Assembly (NCBI GenBank): GCA_021647365.1
Contig: JAKIUW010000015.1
Location: 1 to 64,000, forward strand
Origin: Cocleimonas sp.
GTDB lineage: Bacteria; Pseudomonadota; Gammaproteobacteria; Thiotrichales; Thiotrichaceae
DNA: 64,000 nucleotides
Direction: 5' to 3'
The notes beneath the pieces are model-generated. The model did no database searches, had not been told where the DNA came from, and saw only the letters and a list, made by a program, of their open reading frames with translations. Both the position numbers and the translations under genes were made by a program. Position 1 is the stretch's first letter. Each line of letters opens with the position of its first letter. Positions 36,135-43,888 of the stretch are shown piece by piece.

Positions 36135-36692
36135 ATGAAATTACAAGCTATCACATTTACAGCTCTTATCGCATTAACTGGTACTGCTTCTGCAAACTGG
36201 TTTGATGGTTTTAACAACGGTACAGGCAACGGAAACGCATACGGTAATGGTGCTGCTAACGGAACAACTGCTGGCAACGCTATCGGAAATGCTAATGCAA
36301 ACGGTACTGGTTGGGGCACAGGTAAAGGCGACGCAGACGGCGAAATCGACTTCTCTATCTCTTTCAAAGGAAAGGGTAGCACAGACATGAACACAGCTGG
36401 CAACCTAACGGGTAACGGTCAAGGCGCTGGTAACACGACTGCAAATGCTAACGGTGCAACTAACATGACTGGTAACGGTCTTGCTAACGGCACAGGTTCT
36501 AACGCTACAAACGGCGCTGCTACAACGGGTAGCTATGCACCTGCAGGTTTTAATCCTTCATTTGCTCCACAAGCTGCTGCAACTCAAGACTACACAGCTC
36601 TTAAAGCACAGTGGGAAGCACAAGCAAAACAAGCTGCTGAAATGCTAAAGCGCATCGAAGCTGCACAAAAAGCTGCTGCTACAAAGTCTTAA
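36135..36692 (+). CDS. Exported Gly/Asn-rich low-complexity protein, sulfur-globule-like
   Basis: The product has 185 residues. A Sec signal peptide is cleaved after TASA, then the mature protein starts NWFDGFNNGTGNGNAYGNGA. Repeats of GN, GT and AN fill residues 22-140, broken by an acidic block GKGDADGEIDFSISFKGKG. A Gln/Ala/Lys-rich helix (ALKAQWEAQAKQAAEMLKRI) ends the protein. Strong AAGGAA ahead of the start and a strong terminator suggest high expression. Composition and layout resemble sulfur-globule coat proteins of sulfur oxidisers, but no signature proves it; another structural surface protein is possible. Confidence 0.55.
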   Translation: MKLQAITFTALIALTGTASANWFDGFNNGTGNGNAYGNGAANGTTAGNAIGNANANGTGWGTGKGDADGEIDFSISFKGKGSTDMNTAGNLTGNGQGAGNTTANANGATNMTGNGLANGTGSNATNGAATTGSYAPAGFNPSFAPQAAATQDYTALKAQWEAQAKQAAEMLKRIEAAQKAAATKS

Positions 36693-36715
36693 TCGACTAG
36701 AGCTTTATAAGCTTC

Positions 36716-36744
36716 AAAAAGCCTCGCATTTGCGGGGCTTTTTT
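36716..36744 (+). terminator. Terminator of the Gly/Asn-rich protein gene
   Basis: GCCTCGCA-ttT-GCGGGGC forms a GC-rich stem flanked by A-runs on the left and TTTTTT on the right, 24 bases after the stop. Confidence 0.88.
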
Positions 36745-36826
36745 GTGCCTAAAAAAACCTCACAAATAATAACCAAGTAAAATACTCAAGAAATATTTCT
36801 CGATTTGAGAATAATCAATGAAAGGC

Positions 36827-36876
36827 AACCTGCAAGTTAGTATATTAGCAGATATTAATACACTAACTTGCAGGTT
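36827..36876 (+). promoter_or_regulatory. Perfect 15-bp inverted repeat over the ribosome-binding site
   Basis: AACCTGCAAGTTAGT (36827-36841) and ACTAACTTGCAGGTT (36862-36876) are perfect complements around a 20-base AT-rich loop. The right arm contains the only AGG upstream of the ATG at 36882, five bases away. Folded in mRNA it would bury the ribosome-binding site; as DNA it could be an operator. Confidence 0.75.
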
Positions 36877-36881
36877 CTCCC

Positions 36882-38084
36882 ATGTTGATCAAAAACTTAA
36901 ATGAAAAATACAATCCATTGTATTTTCTTGCCGCATTAGGCGCTGGCGGTTTAGCCGTATCCTTCTTTATGTATCCAAACTTTATGTTGGAACACAAAGA
37001 CACGCCAATGCTTACCTTTAACCAGCTTTACCCCATTTTAATGGGCGAAGATAAACTCACCGCTATTTTATTATCTGGCGCTTTAGTCGCTATTATTGCT
37101 TTAGCTGTTTTGCACTTTCGTCTTCTATTTTGGAATATCAGCGAATATCGAAAATTCAAAAAAACAGATGCGTTTCAATCGCTGAAAGATTCTAATCGCG
37201 AAATATCATTAATGGTGATTCCACTAACCTTAGCCATGAGCGTTAATGTTGCCTTTATTCTTGGCGCGGTCTTTGTGCCTAATTTATGGAGCGTGGTCGA
37301 ATACCTCTTTCCTGCTGCTATCGCAACCTTCCTCGCTATCGGCATTTATGCTTTGAAGATTTTATCTGATTACTTTACGCGTATCTTTATTAAAGGTGAC
37401 TTCAAGTTTTCTGAAAATAATAACTTCACACAGATGATCGCAATTTTTGCTTTAACCATGGTAGCAGTTGGCTTAGCTGCACCTGGCGCAATGAGCCATC
37501 ACAAAGAAATTAATGCCATAGGCATGTTCTTATCAATTTTCTTCTTATCAATCGCTATTATCTTAGGTGTGATAAAGATGATTTTAGGCTTTAAATCAAC
37601 GCTAAAGCACGGTGTTGATAAAGGCACCAGCGCCAGCCTTTGGATGATGATTCCAATCCTAACGCTAATGGGCATTACCATTATTCGTTTAACAATGGGC
37701 TTGCACCACGGCTTTGAAGAAACGCTTTCTAAACCTTCATTCTTCATTATTACGTCAGTTGTAATATCACTACAAATTTTTATCGGTTTGATTGGCTACA
37801 AGGTCATGAAGTCAGTAGGCTACTTTAAAGACCACAGCCAAGGTGACAGCGCCAATGCGGGTAGCTTCGCGCTAATCTGCCCAGGCGTTGCTTTCTTTGT
37901 ATTTGGCATGTTCTTTCTAGTATTTGGATTAGTGCAAAATGGTTTGGTTGAGATGATGTCACCTGCATTCTTTGTATTACTTGCACCCTTGGTTTTAGTG
38001 CAGATGCAAACATTACGCGTGTTCTTCCGTCTACTTTGCAAAGTAACAGCTTGTGGACCTTGTAAAGTTAGCTTGCCAGCTTGA
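36882..38084 (+). CDS. Ten-helix membrane protein, SLAC1/TehA-like
   Basis: The product has 400 residues with about ten hydrophobic helices from YFLAALGAGGLAVSFFMYPN to PAFFVLLAPLVLVQMQTLRV. Helix count and the glycine pattern of the first helix suggest the SLAC1/TDT transporter family, but substrate-defining residues cannot be judged. Paired His occur in MSHHKEIN and LHHGFEE. The tail ends CKVTACGPCKVSLPA, whose CGPC could be redox-active or bind metal. It resembles membrane proteins found with sulfur-metabolism genes, though I cannot confirm a name. Translation probably depends on the hairpin directly upstream. Confidence 0.5.
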   Translation: MLIKNLNEKYNPLYFLAALGAGGLAVSFFMYPNFMLEHKDTPMLTFNQLYPILMGEDKLTAILLSGALVAIIALAVLHFRLLFWNISEYRKFKKTDAFQSLKDSNREISLMVIPLTLAMSVNVAFILGAVFVPNLWSVVEYLFPAAIATFLAIGIYALKILSDYFTRIFIKGDFKFSENNNFTQMIAIFALTMVAVGLAAPGAMSHHKEINAIGMFLSIFFLSIAIILGVIKMILGFKSTLKHGVDKGTSASLWMMIPILTLMGITIIRLTMGLHHGFEETLSKPSFFIITSVVISLQIFIGLIGYKVMKSVGYFKDHSQGDSANAGSFALICPGVAFFVFGMFFLVFGLVQNGLVEMMSPAFFVLLAPLVLVQMQTLRVFFRLLCKVTACGPCKVSLPA

Positions 38085-38106
38085 TTAATTAGTTTTTCAT
38101 TTCACC

Positions 38107-38145
38107 AAAGCCCGCTACGTTATTTAAACTTAGTGGGCTTTTTTT
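38107..38145 (+). terminator. Terminator of the SLAC1-like gene
   Basis: AAAGCCCGCTA (38107-38117) pairs with TAGTGGGCTTT (38131-38141) with one G-T wobble, followed by T-run. Confidence 0.85.
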
Positions 38146-38230
38146 ATTCGCTATTCACATCCCCTACTTTTAGTGAGCTTCCCGTTAATTTTTCGATATG
38201 GATAACTCAATTATTAGAGTAAAACCGTTA

Positions 38231-38259
38231 CATGATGTAAAAGTGGGGGGGTGTGCTTT
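38231..38259 (+). repeat. G-tract repeat copy 9
   Basis: CATGATGTAAAAG with seven G and TGTGCTTT directly abuts the stop codon of the glycerate kinase gene at 38260. A much decayed C-rich relative (CATCCCCTACTTTTAGTGAG, from about 38158) may be its former inverted partner. Confidence 0.9.
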
Positions 38260-39459
38260 CTAATTATAGATACCAATCACTAAATCCATAACATTCGTGC
38301 CTGTCGCGCCCGTGGTTATCAAACTCCCTGTATCTTTGAAGAAACTATTGGAATCAGCACGCTTCAAAAACTCACTGGCCTTTAGTTTTTGCTGATTTCC
38401 ATATTGCACTGTTAAACCATCGACAACTGCGCCTGTCGCCGTCGTCATTCCGTCTGACCCATCCGTTCCAGCCGCCAGTAAATGAGCATTTTCAAAACCA
38501 TCCATCTCAATCGCAGCAGCTAAAGCTAAGTGCTGATTCCGCCCGCCTTTACCTGCGTTGGCAGGTAATTTCACCGTTGTTTCACCACCCCAAATACGGA
38601 GTATTCCTTTGTTTTCTTGCAAAGCTCTCACACATTTTTTTGCCTCGTTGCTGGTATCACCTTGCAAAAACTCTGGCATGATTTTTACTTTATAACCCAA
38701 TGCTTCCGCTTTAACTGCTGCTGCTTTTTTCGCATCGTCTAAGCAGGCAACAATCTTCCAGCTAAAATTATCAGGTACTTTATTTGGAATATATTCGCCT
38801 AATTTCCCCAACCATTGCTGGGGAAGTTCAGGCAAAGTATTTTCCTTTGTAGGAAATAATAAACCTGAGCCAATGATCACAGGATCATCATCAGGCACAT
38901 CAGAAATCATCAAACAACTTACATCACGTTCACTAATATGAGACCACACCCCCCCACTTTTACATGATGATATATGACGGCGTACTGTATTTATTTCATT
39001 GATAGGATAGGCATTTGCTAGTAGATAATCTGTGAGGTTTTGTAGTTGCTCTAAGTCCCAGCCGTCTTGCAACACTTCCACCAACGCGGATGCACCACCA
39101 GAAATTAAAAATAGAACCGGTTCTTTTTCAGGTAGGTTTTCTAAAGTTTGAATCAGCGCTTTACCAGCCTTTAAGCTATTTTCTTTAGGGATGGGATGAT
39201 CAGACTCCAGACAAGTCAAAACAGAGCTTTGTTGTAATAATTGCGAAAAGTGCCCGTGTTTGGAAATTACCAAACCACTAATAATCCGCCCAGCAGGCAC
39301 ACCCTGCACCATCGAATCAGCTGCTTTACCAATGGCAACAATGTGAAACTTTTCAGGGTAGGCATTTGTCGCTAGTTCTTTTTTGACAGCGGCATTTCCA
39401 GCAACAGCATCTACGGCTGATAGAAATATGGCTCGTAAGTCCTGAGCGGCATCACTCAC
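38260..39459 (-). CDS. Glycerate 2-kinase, MOFRL family, with in-frame repeat
   Basis: The product has 399 residues. GCK-type kinases phosphorylate glycerate in glyoxylate/serine or tartronate pathways. Motifs are FHIVAIGKAADSMVQGV, LFLISGGASALVEV, CLMISDVPDDDPVIIGSGL, LRIWGGETTVKLP, GKGGRNQHLALAAAIEM and AAGTDGSDGMTTATGAVVDG. Residues about 163-175 (SSCKSGGVWSHIS) are encoded by a G-tract repeat at 38943-38969 exactly where the family has SRIKGG. The Lys and Gly pair are approximately retained, so activity may survive. A G-tract repeat also abuts the stop codon. Confidence 0.9.
   Translation of the reverse strand: MSDAAQDLRAIFLSAVDAVAGNAAVKKELATNAYPEKFHIVAIGKAADSMVQGVPAGRIISGLVISKHGHFSQLLQQSSVLTCLESDHPIPKENSLKAGKALIQTLENLPEKEPVLFLISGGASALVEVLQDGWDLEQLQNLTDYLLANAYPINEINTVRRHISSCKSGGVWSHISERDVSCLMISDVPDDDPVIIGSGLLFPTKENTLPELPQQWLGKLGEYIPNKVPDNFSWKIVACLDDAKKAAAVKAEALGYKVKIMPEFLQGDTSNEAKKCVRALQENKGILRIWGGETTVKLPANAGKGGRNQHLALAAAIEMDGFENAHLLAAGTDGSDGMTTATGAVVDGLTVQYGNQQKLKASEFLKRADSNSFFKDTGSLITTGATGTNVMDLVIGIYN
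38943..38969 (-). repeat. G-tract repeat copy 10, in frame inside glycerate kinase
   Basis: ACCACACCCCCCCACTTTTA then CATGATGA lies inside the coding sequence and is read as S-C-K-S-G-G-V-W. It replaces or overlays the conserved SRIKGG segment with about one extra residue and no frame disruption. Confidence 0.9.
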
Positions 39460-39487
39460 AATGGCAACACCTGCAATAAAACTAAAG

Positions 39488-39515
39488 CATCATGTAAAAG
39501 TGGGGGGGTGTGTTT
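39488..39515 (+). repeat. G-tract repeat copy 11
   Basis: CATCATGTAAAAG, seven G and TGTGTTT lie 29 bases upstream of the glycerate kinase start and 26 bases after the stop of the next minus-strand gene's far end, i.e. between two co-oriented genes. Confidence 0.88.
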
Positions 39516-39540
39516 CATAAATAACTTCATTTATTAATAT

Positions 39541-40224
39541 TTATTCAATATTAGCGTCATACACCGAAAGTAATTTCTGTACGAACTTATTATCTTTGTG
39601 TTTATGCCTCATTTTAGATAAAGCCTCATCAGAACCTTCGCATAGCTCTTTCATATTTTTCAAAATATCTTCTTTACGTTCTTCACTATACATCGGCTCG
39701 CCACGAAAGTGATCACAACCATCCCTTCTTTCAATAAAGTAATATACATCAGCAGGGATATTTGTATCTTGCCCCTCTTTAAACCATTTCTTAAATTGCT
39801 TTGCAGGTAATGGCTCGTGCGCTGTGGACAATATAATACCTTCTGAATTCATCAACCATAATCTAAAAGCGGGTTTCCCCCCTACCAAATTATTTGCCAC
39901 TTTTGTTGATGTGTAATAACCACTTTTATCTTCTTGCTTAACACTCGCGACAATATAAAGAATAGGAGTTTCTTCATGTCCCATTTTTTTGAGCGCGTTT
40001 TTTTGCTTTAAATATTTTTCATTTTCTAAGGATGGAGTCTGAATAACCAGCAACAAGGTATCGCGAAACTCTTCGCCGTAATAGTACCTTTTTAAATCAT
40101 CTGAAAAAGTTAATGATGTGTATTTTCGATTACTGTTATCAAAAAACTCAAAATCAAAAACCTCTGTTGCAAAGCTACTAGCTGAAGAAACCAGAAATGT
40201 TATTAATAGTAGTAGTAAACGCAT
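39541..40224 (-). CDS. Exported DUF4174-like protein
   Basis: The product has 227 residues; signal peptide LLLLLITFLVSSASSFATE. A thioredoxin-like but Cys-free stretch follows (DTLLLVIQTPSLENEKYLKQ, GGKPAFRLWLMNSEGIILST), similar in layout to DUF4174. The C-terminal module VYYFIERRDGCDHFRGE to MKELCEGSDEAL holds two Cys that probably form a disulfide. Function unknown. Periplasmic location is likely. It may be cotranscribed from the metZ side (36 bp spacing). Confidence 0.55.
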   Translation of the reverse strand: MRLLLLLITFLVSSASSFATEVFDFEFFDNSNRKYTSLTFSDDLKRYYYGEEFRDTLLLVIQTPSLENEKYLKQKNALKKMGHEETPILYIVASVKQEDKSGYYTSTKVANNLVGGKPAFRLWLMNSEGIILSTAHEPLPAKQFKKWFKEGQDTNIPADVYYFIERRDGCDHFRGEPMYSEERKEDILKNMKELCEGSDEALSKMRHKHKDNKFVQKLLSVYDANIE

Positions 40225-40260
40225 AATTATTTTCCATTCAAATACTTTATGACATTATTT

Positions 40261-41433
40261 CTATTGATTCATTCCCCTTACTAGGTCATTTTTTATATCA
40301 GCTATATCTTCCAAACCCACCGACAAACGCAAAAGCCCATCAGAAATACTCGCATCATCACGTTGCTCTTGCGATAAGCGCCCATGCGTTGTGCTTGCGG
40401 GGTGAGTAATCGTAGTTTTTGTGTCGCCAAGATTTGCTGTGATTGACAACATCTGCAAATTATTCACAATATTCCATGCAGCATCTTTTCCACCTTTTAC
40501 GACGAATGAAACAATGCCACCAAAACCACTTTGCTGTTGTTTTGCTAGCTCGTGTTGCGGGTGATCTTCAAGCCCAGGATAATAAACCCTTTCAATCTGA
40601 TCTTGGGTTTGCAACCACTTTGCCAATGTTAAAGCATTTTCACAATGTGCTTTCATGCGAAGGCTTAAGGTTTCTAAGCCCTTGGTAAATACCCATGCAT
40701 TGAATGGACTCATCGTTACTCCACCACTTCGAAGCACGGCAAATATACCCTCGCCAATCACATCTTTAGCCCCCACAATCGCCCCGCCCATGCAACGCCC
40801 TTGACCATCCAAATACTTAGTTGCGGAATGCACTACAATGTCCGCACCCAACGCCAATGGCTTTTGTAAGGCTGGCGTGCAAAAACAATTATCAATCACC
40901 AACAAAGCTTTGTGTGCGTGGGCAATCACAGCGAGCGCTTTAATGTCTACCACTTCGGTTATCGGATTTGATGGGGTTTCTGCAAAGAGTAATTTGGTAT
41001 TGGGTTTGATTGAGTTCTCCCACGCATCCAAATCAGATAACTCAACAAAATCAAATTCAACACCAAACTTAGTTAAGATATTGGTGAACAAAATCGTACT
41101 TGTGCCAAAGATAGAGCGAGAACTCAAAACATGATCACCCGCCTTCAACGTACCGAGCATAACGGCAAGAATTGCTGACATGCCAGTCGAAGTCGCCAAG
41201 CCCATCTCTCCACCTTCAAGCGCCGCTAAGCGATCTTGGAAACATGAAACCGTAGGATTAGAAACACGCGTATAAAAATGCGCCTCTTCCTCGCCCGAAA
41301 AACGCGCAGCCGCCTCTTCCGCGCTTTTAAAGATAAAGCTAGAGGTTGGGTAAATCGCTTCAGAATGCTCCTGAAAATTACTGCGAACCTGCCCTGCTCT
41401 TATGGCCAATGTGTCAAAGCTAAAATCATCCAT
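40261..41433 (-). CDS. metZ: O-succinylhomoserine sulfhydrylase
   Basis: The product has 390 residues, a PLP enzyme of the Cys/Met family. It converts O-succinylhomoserine plus sulfide directly to homocysteine. Motifs are YPTSSFIFKSAEEAAARFSG, HFYTRVSNPTVSCFQDRLAA, LLVIDNCFCTPALQKPLALG and the PLP lysine in HSATKYLDGQGRCMGGAI. The GRC-GG signature after the lysine is typical of MetZ rather than MetB/MetC. A MITE ends 12 bases upstream of the start, so its leader is partly element-derived. Direct sulfhydrylation suits an organism with ample sulfide. Confidence 0.93.
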   Translation of the reverse strand: MDDFSFDTLAIRAGQVRSNFQEHSEAIYPTSSFIFKSAEEAAARFSGEEEAHFYTRVSNPTVSCFQDRLAALEGGEMGLATSTGMSAILAVMLGTLKAGDHVLSSRSIFGTSTILFTNILTKFGVEFDFVELSDLDAWENSIKPNTKLLFAETPSNPITEVVDIKALAVIAHAHKALLVIDNCFCTPALQKPLALGADIVVHSATKYLDGQGRCMGGAIVGAKDVIGEGIFAVLRSGGVTMSPFNAWVFTKGLETLSLRMKAHCENALTLAKWLQTQDQIERVYYPGLEDHPQHELAKQQQSGFGGIVSFVVKGGKDAAWNIVNNLQMLSITANLGDTKTTITHPASTTHGRLSQEQRDDASISDGLLRLSVGLEDIADIKNDLVRGMNQ

Positions 41434-41444
41434 TTTATTTTCTC

Positions 41445-41612
41445 TTTAGAGATCTTTGTATGAGAATATGATGCGAGAATAATGAGCGTAATTTCATTGA
41501 TTTTTCTTAAAAATGAGATTAATAGCAGGACTATTGATCGAATTTTTAAGAAAAAACAGAGGAATTTAAGCCATTTTTATCCATCATCTATTCTCGTACA
41601 AAGATCTCTTTA
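41445..41612. mobile_element. MITE of about 160 bp with TTTA target duplication
   Basis: TIRs GAGATCTTTGTATGAGAATA (41449-41468) and its inverse ending CAAAGATCTC (41608) match at 19 of 20. Both outer flanks read TTTA, a likely target duplication. A second nested inverted repeat (TTTTTCTTAAAAAT/ATTTTTAAGAAAAA) lies inside. No reading frame is present. It sits in the 5' leader of metZ and could fold into a long hairpin. Confidence 0.75.
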
Positions 41613-41628
41613 TATTTAGCGAGCACAA

Positions 41629-41662
41629 AAAAACCCGCGAAAAATACTAAGGCGGGTTTTAA
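41629..41662. terminator. Bidirectional-looking terminator
   Basis: AAACCCGC and GCGGGTTTT around a 14-base loop, with A-run on the left and T-run on the right. It could end the ProRS-like domain gene (minus strand). Confidence 0.7.
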
Positions 41663-41819
41663 AATTCTTTTCACCACGCTTTAGCAATATTTATAAAGCG
41701 CCTGCAAGCTGTTCTATTAAAATTCAAATCGGCGCGTTGAAAGTCACTATAAACTGAAAGGCTATATACGTCAAATCAGAAAGATAAAGTGACGCAAGCA
41801 GGTTTATCTTTTGCTTTTT

Positions 41820-42173
41820 CTAAAGCCTAGCAGTTAAAAAATCAAACATCTCACTCTCAGCCACTTTCTCAAAGTAGTCTGTTCCCAGATTCTTATATTC
41901 ATAAACCCCCGCCGAAATACTACGACTAGAGATAACAACACGGTGCTGGATTTTTAAAAACTCAATCACTTCAAATTTATTTTTTGGCTTTTTATTTCTA
42001 TCATCCACCAATACGCTAAAACCTGCTTCTTTTAGTTTTTTATAGAGTGCATCGGTTGCGATTTTTACATTTAGAAAAGTTTCGGGTTGCATGGGGACAA
42101 GCGCTATTTGAAATCCGCCTTGCTCTTCTACCTGGGTGCGTAGCTCTTGAATATTAGTTTGGGATAGATACAT
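41820..42173 (-). CDS. Free-standing ProRS-type anticodon-binding domain
   Basis: The product has 117 residues from ATG 42173. Almost the whole protein matches the class IIa aminoacyl-tRNA synthetase anticodon-binding fold: FQIALVPMQP, LYKKLKEAGFSVLVDDRNKK, KFEVIEFLKIQHRVVISSRS, GVYEYKNLGTDYFEK. No catalytic domain is present or nearby. A longer frame would start with GTG inside the G-tract repeat (MGGCALRYLS), which is not credible. It could be a tRNA-binding accessory, a regulatory paralogue or a remnant of proS. Confidence 0.65.
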   Translation of the reverse strand: MYLSQTNIQELRTQVEEQGGFQIALVPMQPETFLNVKIATDALYKKLKEAGFSVLVDDRNKKPKNKFEVIEFLKIQHRVVISSRSISAGVYEYKNLGTDYFEKVAESEMFDFLTARL

Positions 42174-42186
42174 ACTTAAATAGCGT

Positions 42187-42214
42187 AAAGCACACCCCCC
42201 CACTTTTAAATGAT
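42187..42214 (-). repeat. G-tract repeat copy 12
   Basis: The standard core ends TTTTAAATGAT, one change from consensus. It lies in the 50-bp gap between hslR and the ProRS-like domain gene and adds a spurious GTG in frame with the latter. Confidence 0.9.
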
Positions 42215-42223
42215 CTTTTTAAA

Positions 42224-42613
42224 TTATCGTCCACGCCACTTATCCATCTGCCTGCGCTCCTTTTTATTCGGTTTTTTATCTGGTTGCTGCACGCTTGCGC
42301 TGTTCATCTTTCTCATTTCACGTTCATCGTCTCTGGCTTTTATACTTTCTTCTCTTTCTTTATATAACAATTGTGCTTCTTTTGCGGGACGACGTTTGTC
42401 GTTAAGGGCTATGACTTCTATATGATAGCGATAATTTTCGCGGGTGATGTTTAAGTCGTCGCCAATTTGAATGTTGCGTGATGGTTTTGTGCGCGCACCA
42501 TTGAGGTGTACCTTTCCGCCGCTAATAGCATCCACTGCATTTTTGCGTGTTTTGAAAAACCGTGATGCCCAAAGCCATTTATCTAGGCGGACTGAATCCA
42601 ATTTTTTTTTCAC
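42224..42613 (-). CDS. hslR: Heat-shock protein 15, S4 RNA-binding
   Basis: The product has 129 residues. The S4 domain covers residues 8-70 (VRLDKWLWASRFFKTRKNAV, GGKVHLNGARTKPSRNIQIG). The tail is strongly basic (KKPNKKERRQMDKWRGR). Hsp15 rescues stalled 50S subunits carrying nascent chains. It starts seven bases after the YcgN-like gene's stop, suggesting an operon. Confidence 0.93.
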   Translation of the reverse strand: MKKKLDSVRLDKWLWASRFFKTRKNAVDAISGGKVHLNGARTKPSRNIQIGDDLNITRENYRYHIEVIALNDKRRPAKEAQLLYKEREESIKARDDEREMRKMNSASVQQPDKKPNKKERRQMDKWRGR

Positions 42614-42620
42614 TTTCTCC

Positions 42621-43064
42621 TCACTTCAGAGGCCATGTGACAATATGCTCTTCTAGTTCATTTTCATCCACATCTTTTTCAAACACTACTCTACCTAATA
42701 CCGAATTGCCTGTTTCATGGACGGTCTTTTTATCGCCAGAAACTAGGTAATGCCATTTGGCCAAGCCGCGCCCTTCCATGATTCTTCGATAAGCACAGCT
42801 GGGCGGCATCCATTCTATTTGTTCTAAGTTTTCTTGTGTTAAGCGCAGACAGGTTGGCACGAGCTTTTCTCTATTCCAATAATCAGCACACCCCCCCACT
42901 TTTACATCAAACAAATCACAGACAACATTGGTGTAATAAATTGAGCCTTCCTCTTCATCCTCATCTTCAAGCTTTGTTAGGCAGCATTTTCCACAATGAT
43001 CACAGAGGCTTTCCCATTCATCCCGTGACATTTCTGTTAATGTTTTTTGTTTCCAAAATTCCAT
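42621..43064 (-). CDS. YcgN-family cysteine-cluster protein with in-frame repeat
   Basis: The product has 147 residues. The UPF0260/YcgN family has clustered Cys, here LCDHCGKCCLTKLEDEDEE, then VPTCLRLT and MPPSCAYR, probably binding a metal or Fe-S cluster. Where family members usually read about LLDTETCRCxDYPNR, this one reads LFDVKVGGCADYWNR. The KVGGCA is encoded by the G-tract repeat at 42885-42908. Length is kept but one conserved Cys becomes Gly. The comparison is from memory of the family. Confidence 0.85.
   Translation of the reverse strand: MEFWKQKTLTEMSRDEWESLCDHCGKCCLTKLEDEDEEEGSIYYTNVVCDLFDVKVGGCADYWNREKLVPTCLRLTQENLEQIEWMPPSCAYRRIMEGRGLAKWHYLVSGDKKTVHETGNSVLGRVVFEKDVDENELEEHIVTWPLK
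42885..42908 (-). repeat. G-tract repeat copy 13, in frame inside the YcgN-like gene
   Basis: GCACACCCCCCCACTTTTAC then ATC lies within codons about 53-60 and is read D-V-K-V-G-G-C-A. No frame shift results. Confidence 0.9.
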
Positions 43065-43089
43065 ACTATTTCGTTGTAGCTCTTGCTAG

Positions 43090-43758
43090 TTAAGGTTTTA
43101 CAATAACAACTTTAGTGGGCAATGATTTTTTTAAGCGGGTAAAGTCTTTTGGAGCGGCGTAATAAAATATCTCTTTGCCTTCTTTATCCCATAATAACGC
43201 CATGCCTTTGTCGGGGTATAACCAATATTGTGCATTATCGGTGACTTGCACCTTTTCTTGCGGCTCACCAAAAAACTGCATTTGTTTTAATTCAAAATCC
43301 GCAACGGGTAAATAAACCAAACGCCACACCCGCAAATCATTTGCGATTTTGGTGCTTTTAACTGATAGGCTATATTTCCAATGGTTACTTGGCGTTGAAT
43401 CACGCCCTGCATTATCTTCTTTCATGGCTTTAAAAACCGTTTGATCCGCTTCCATTTCGGCAATTAATCGCGCTTCTAAAACACCAAATTTCTTTTTACC
43501 AAAACTGGCTTCTAAAAATAAATTACCTTCTGCCGTTTCAAATAATGCAGGCTCGGCTAACAACCTCAATTTAAACATTAACTGTTTAAAAGTGGTCTCA
43601 CCAATATCAACACCTAGCACATGGGTTGCGCCGTTTGCCGTAGTGCTGACTTTCCACGGTAAGTTTGTTGCAGCAGCGGTCTTGCTACTCTCTTTATCGC
43701 AAGCTGACAAAAAAGACAAAACACCCAGCATCGTAATAGCTAATAAAACCTTTTTCAT
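43090..43758 (-). CDS. Lipoprotein of unknown function
   Basis: The product has 222 residues. The lipoprotein signal ends LSFLSAC (Cys20). The mature part contains ATHVLGVDIGETTFKQLMFK and ends YYAAPKDFTRLKKSLPTKVV, with mixed alpha/beta composition and no Cys beyond the lipid anchor. I do not recognise a family. The gene is divergent from gltA by 130 bp, and 25 bp upstream of the YcgN-like gene in the same direction. Confidence 0.65.
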   Translation of the reverse strand: MKKVLLAITMLGVLSFLSACDKESSKTAAATNLPWKVSTTANGATHVLGVDIGETTFKQLMFKLRLLAEPALFETAEGNLFLEASFGKKKFGVLEARLIAEMEADQTVFKAMKEDNAGRDSTPSNHWKYSLSVKSTKIANDLRVWRLVYLPVADFELKQMQFFGEPQEKVQVTDNAQYWLYPDKGMALLWDKEGKEIFYYAAPKDFTRLKKSLPTKVVIVKP

Positions 43759-43888
43759 TTATTTACTCTCGAAATATACAACAATCAAATAAGCGATAAT
43801 ACCGTATCTAAAACTATGCTGATAACTATTCACATCAAAAATCTGTTAAACTTTACCCCCCCTATTTTTCATAGAGCTACGCACAATA

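Noticed and set aside
36119..36403. Pro/Ala-rich reading frame on the minus strand inside the Gly/Asn-rich protein gene
   Set aside because: It is an antisense shadow of a repetitive gene; the plus-strand frame has signal peptide, ribosome-binding site and terminator.
38158..38200. Possible decayed repeat (CATCCCCTACTTTTAGTGAG) after the SLAC1-like gene
   Set aside because: It matches only the middle of the core and has four C. I mention it beside copy 9 but do not count it.
43853..43876. C-rich stretch before gltA resembling the G-tract repeat
   Set aside because: It has seven C followed by TATTTTTCATAG, but the flanking CACA and ACTTTTAC parts do not match well. Counted as chance or too decayed.
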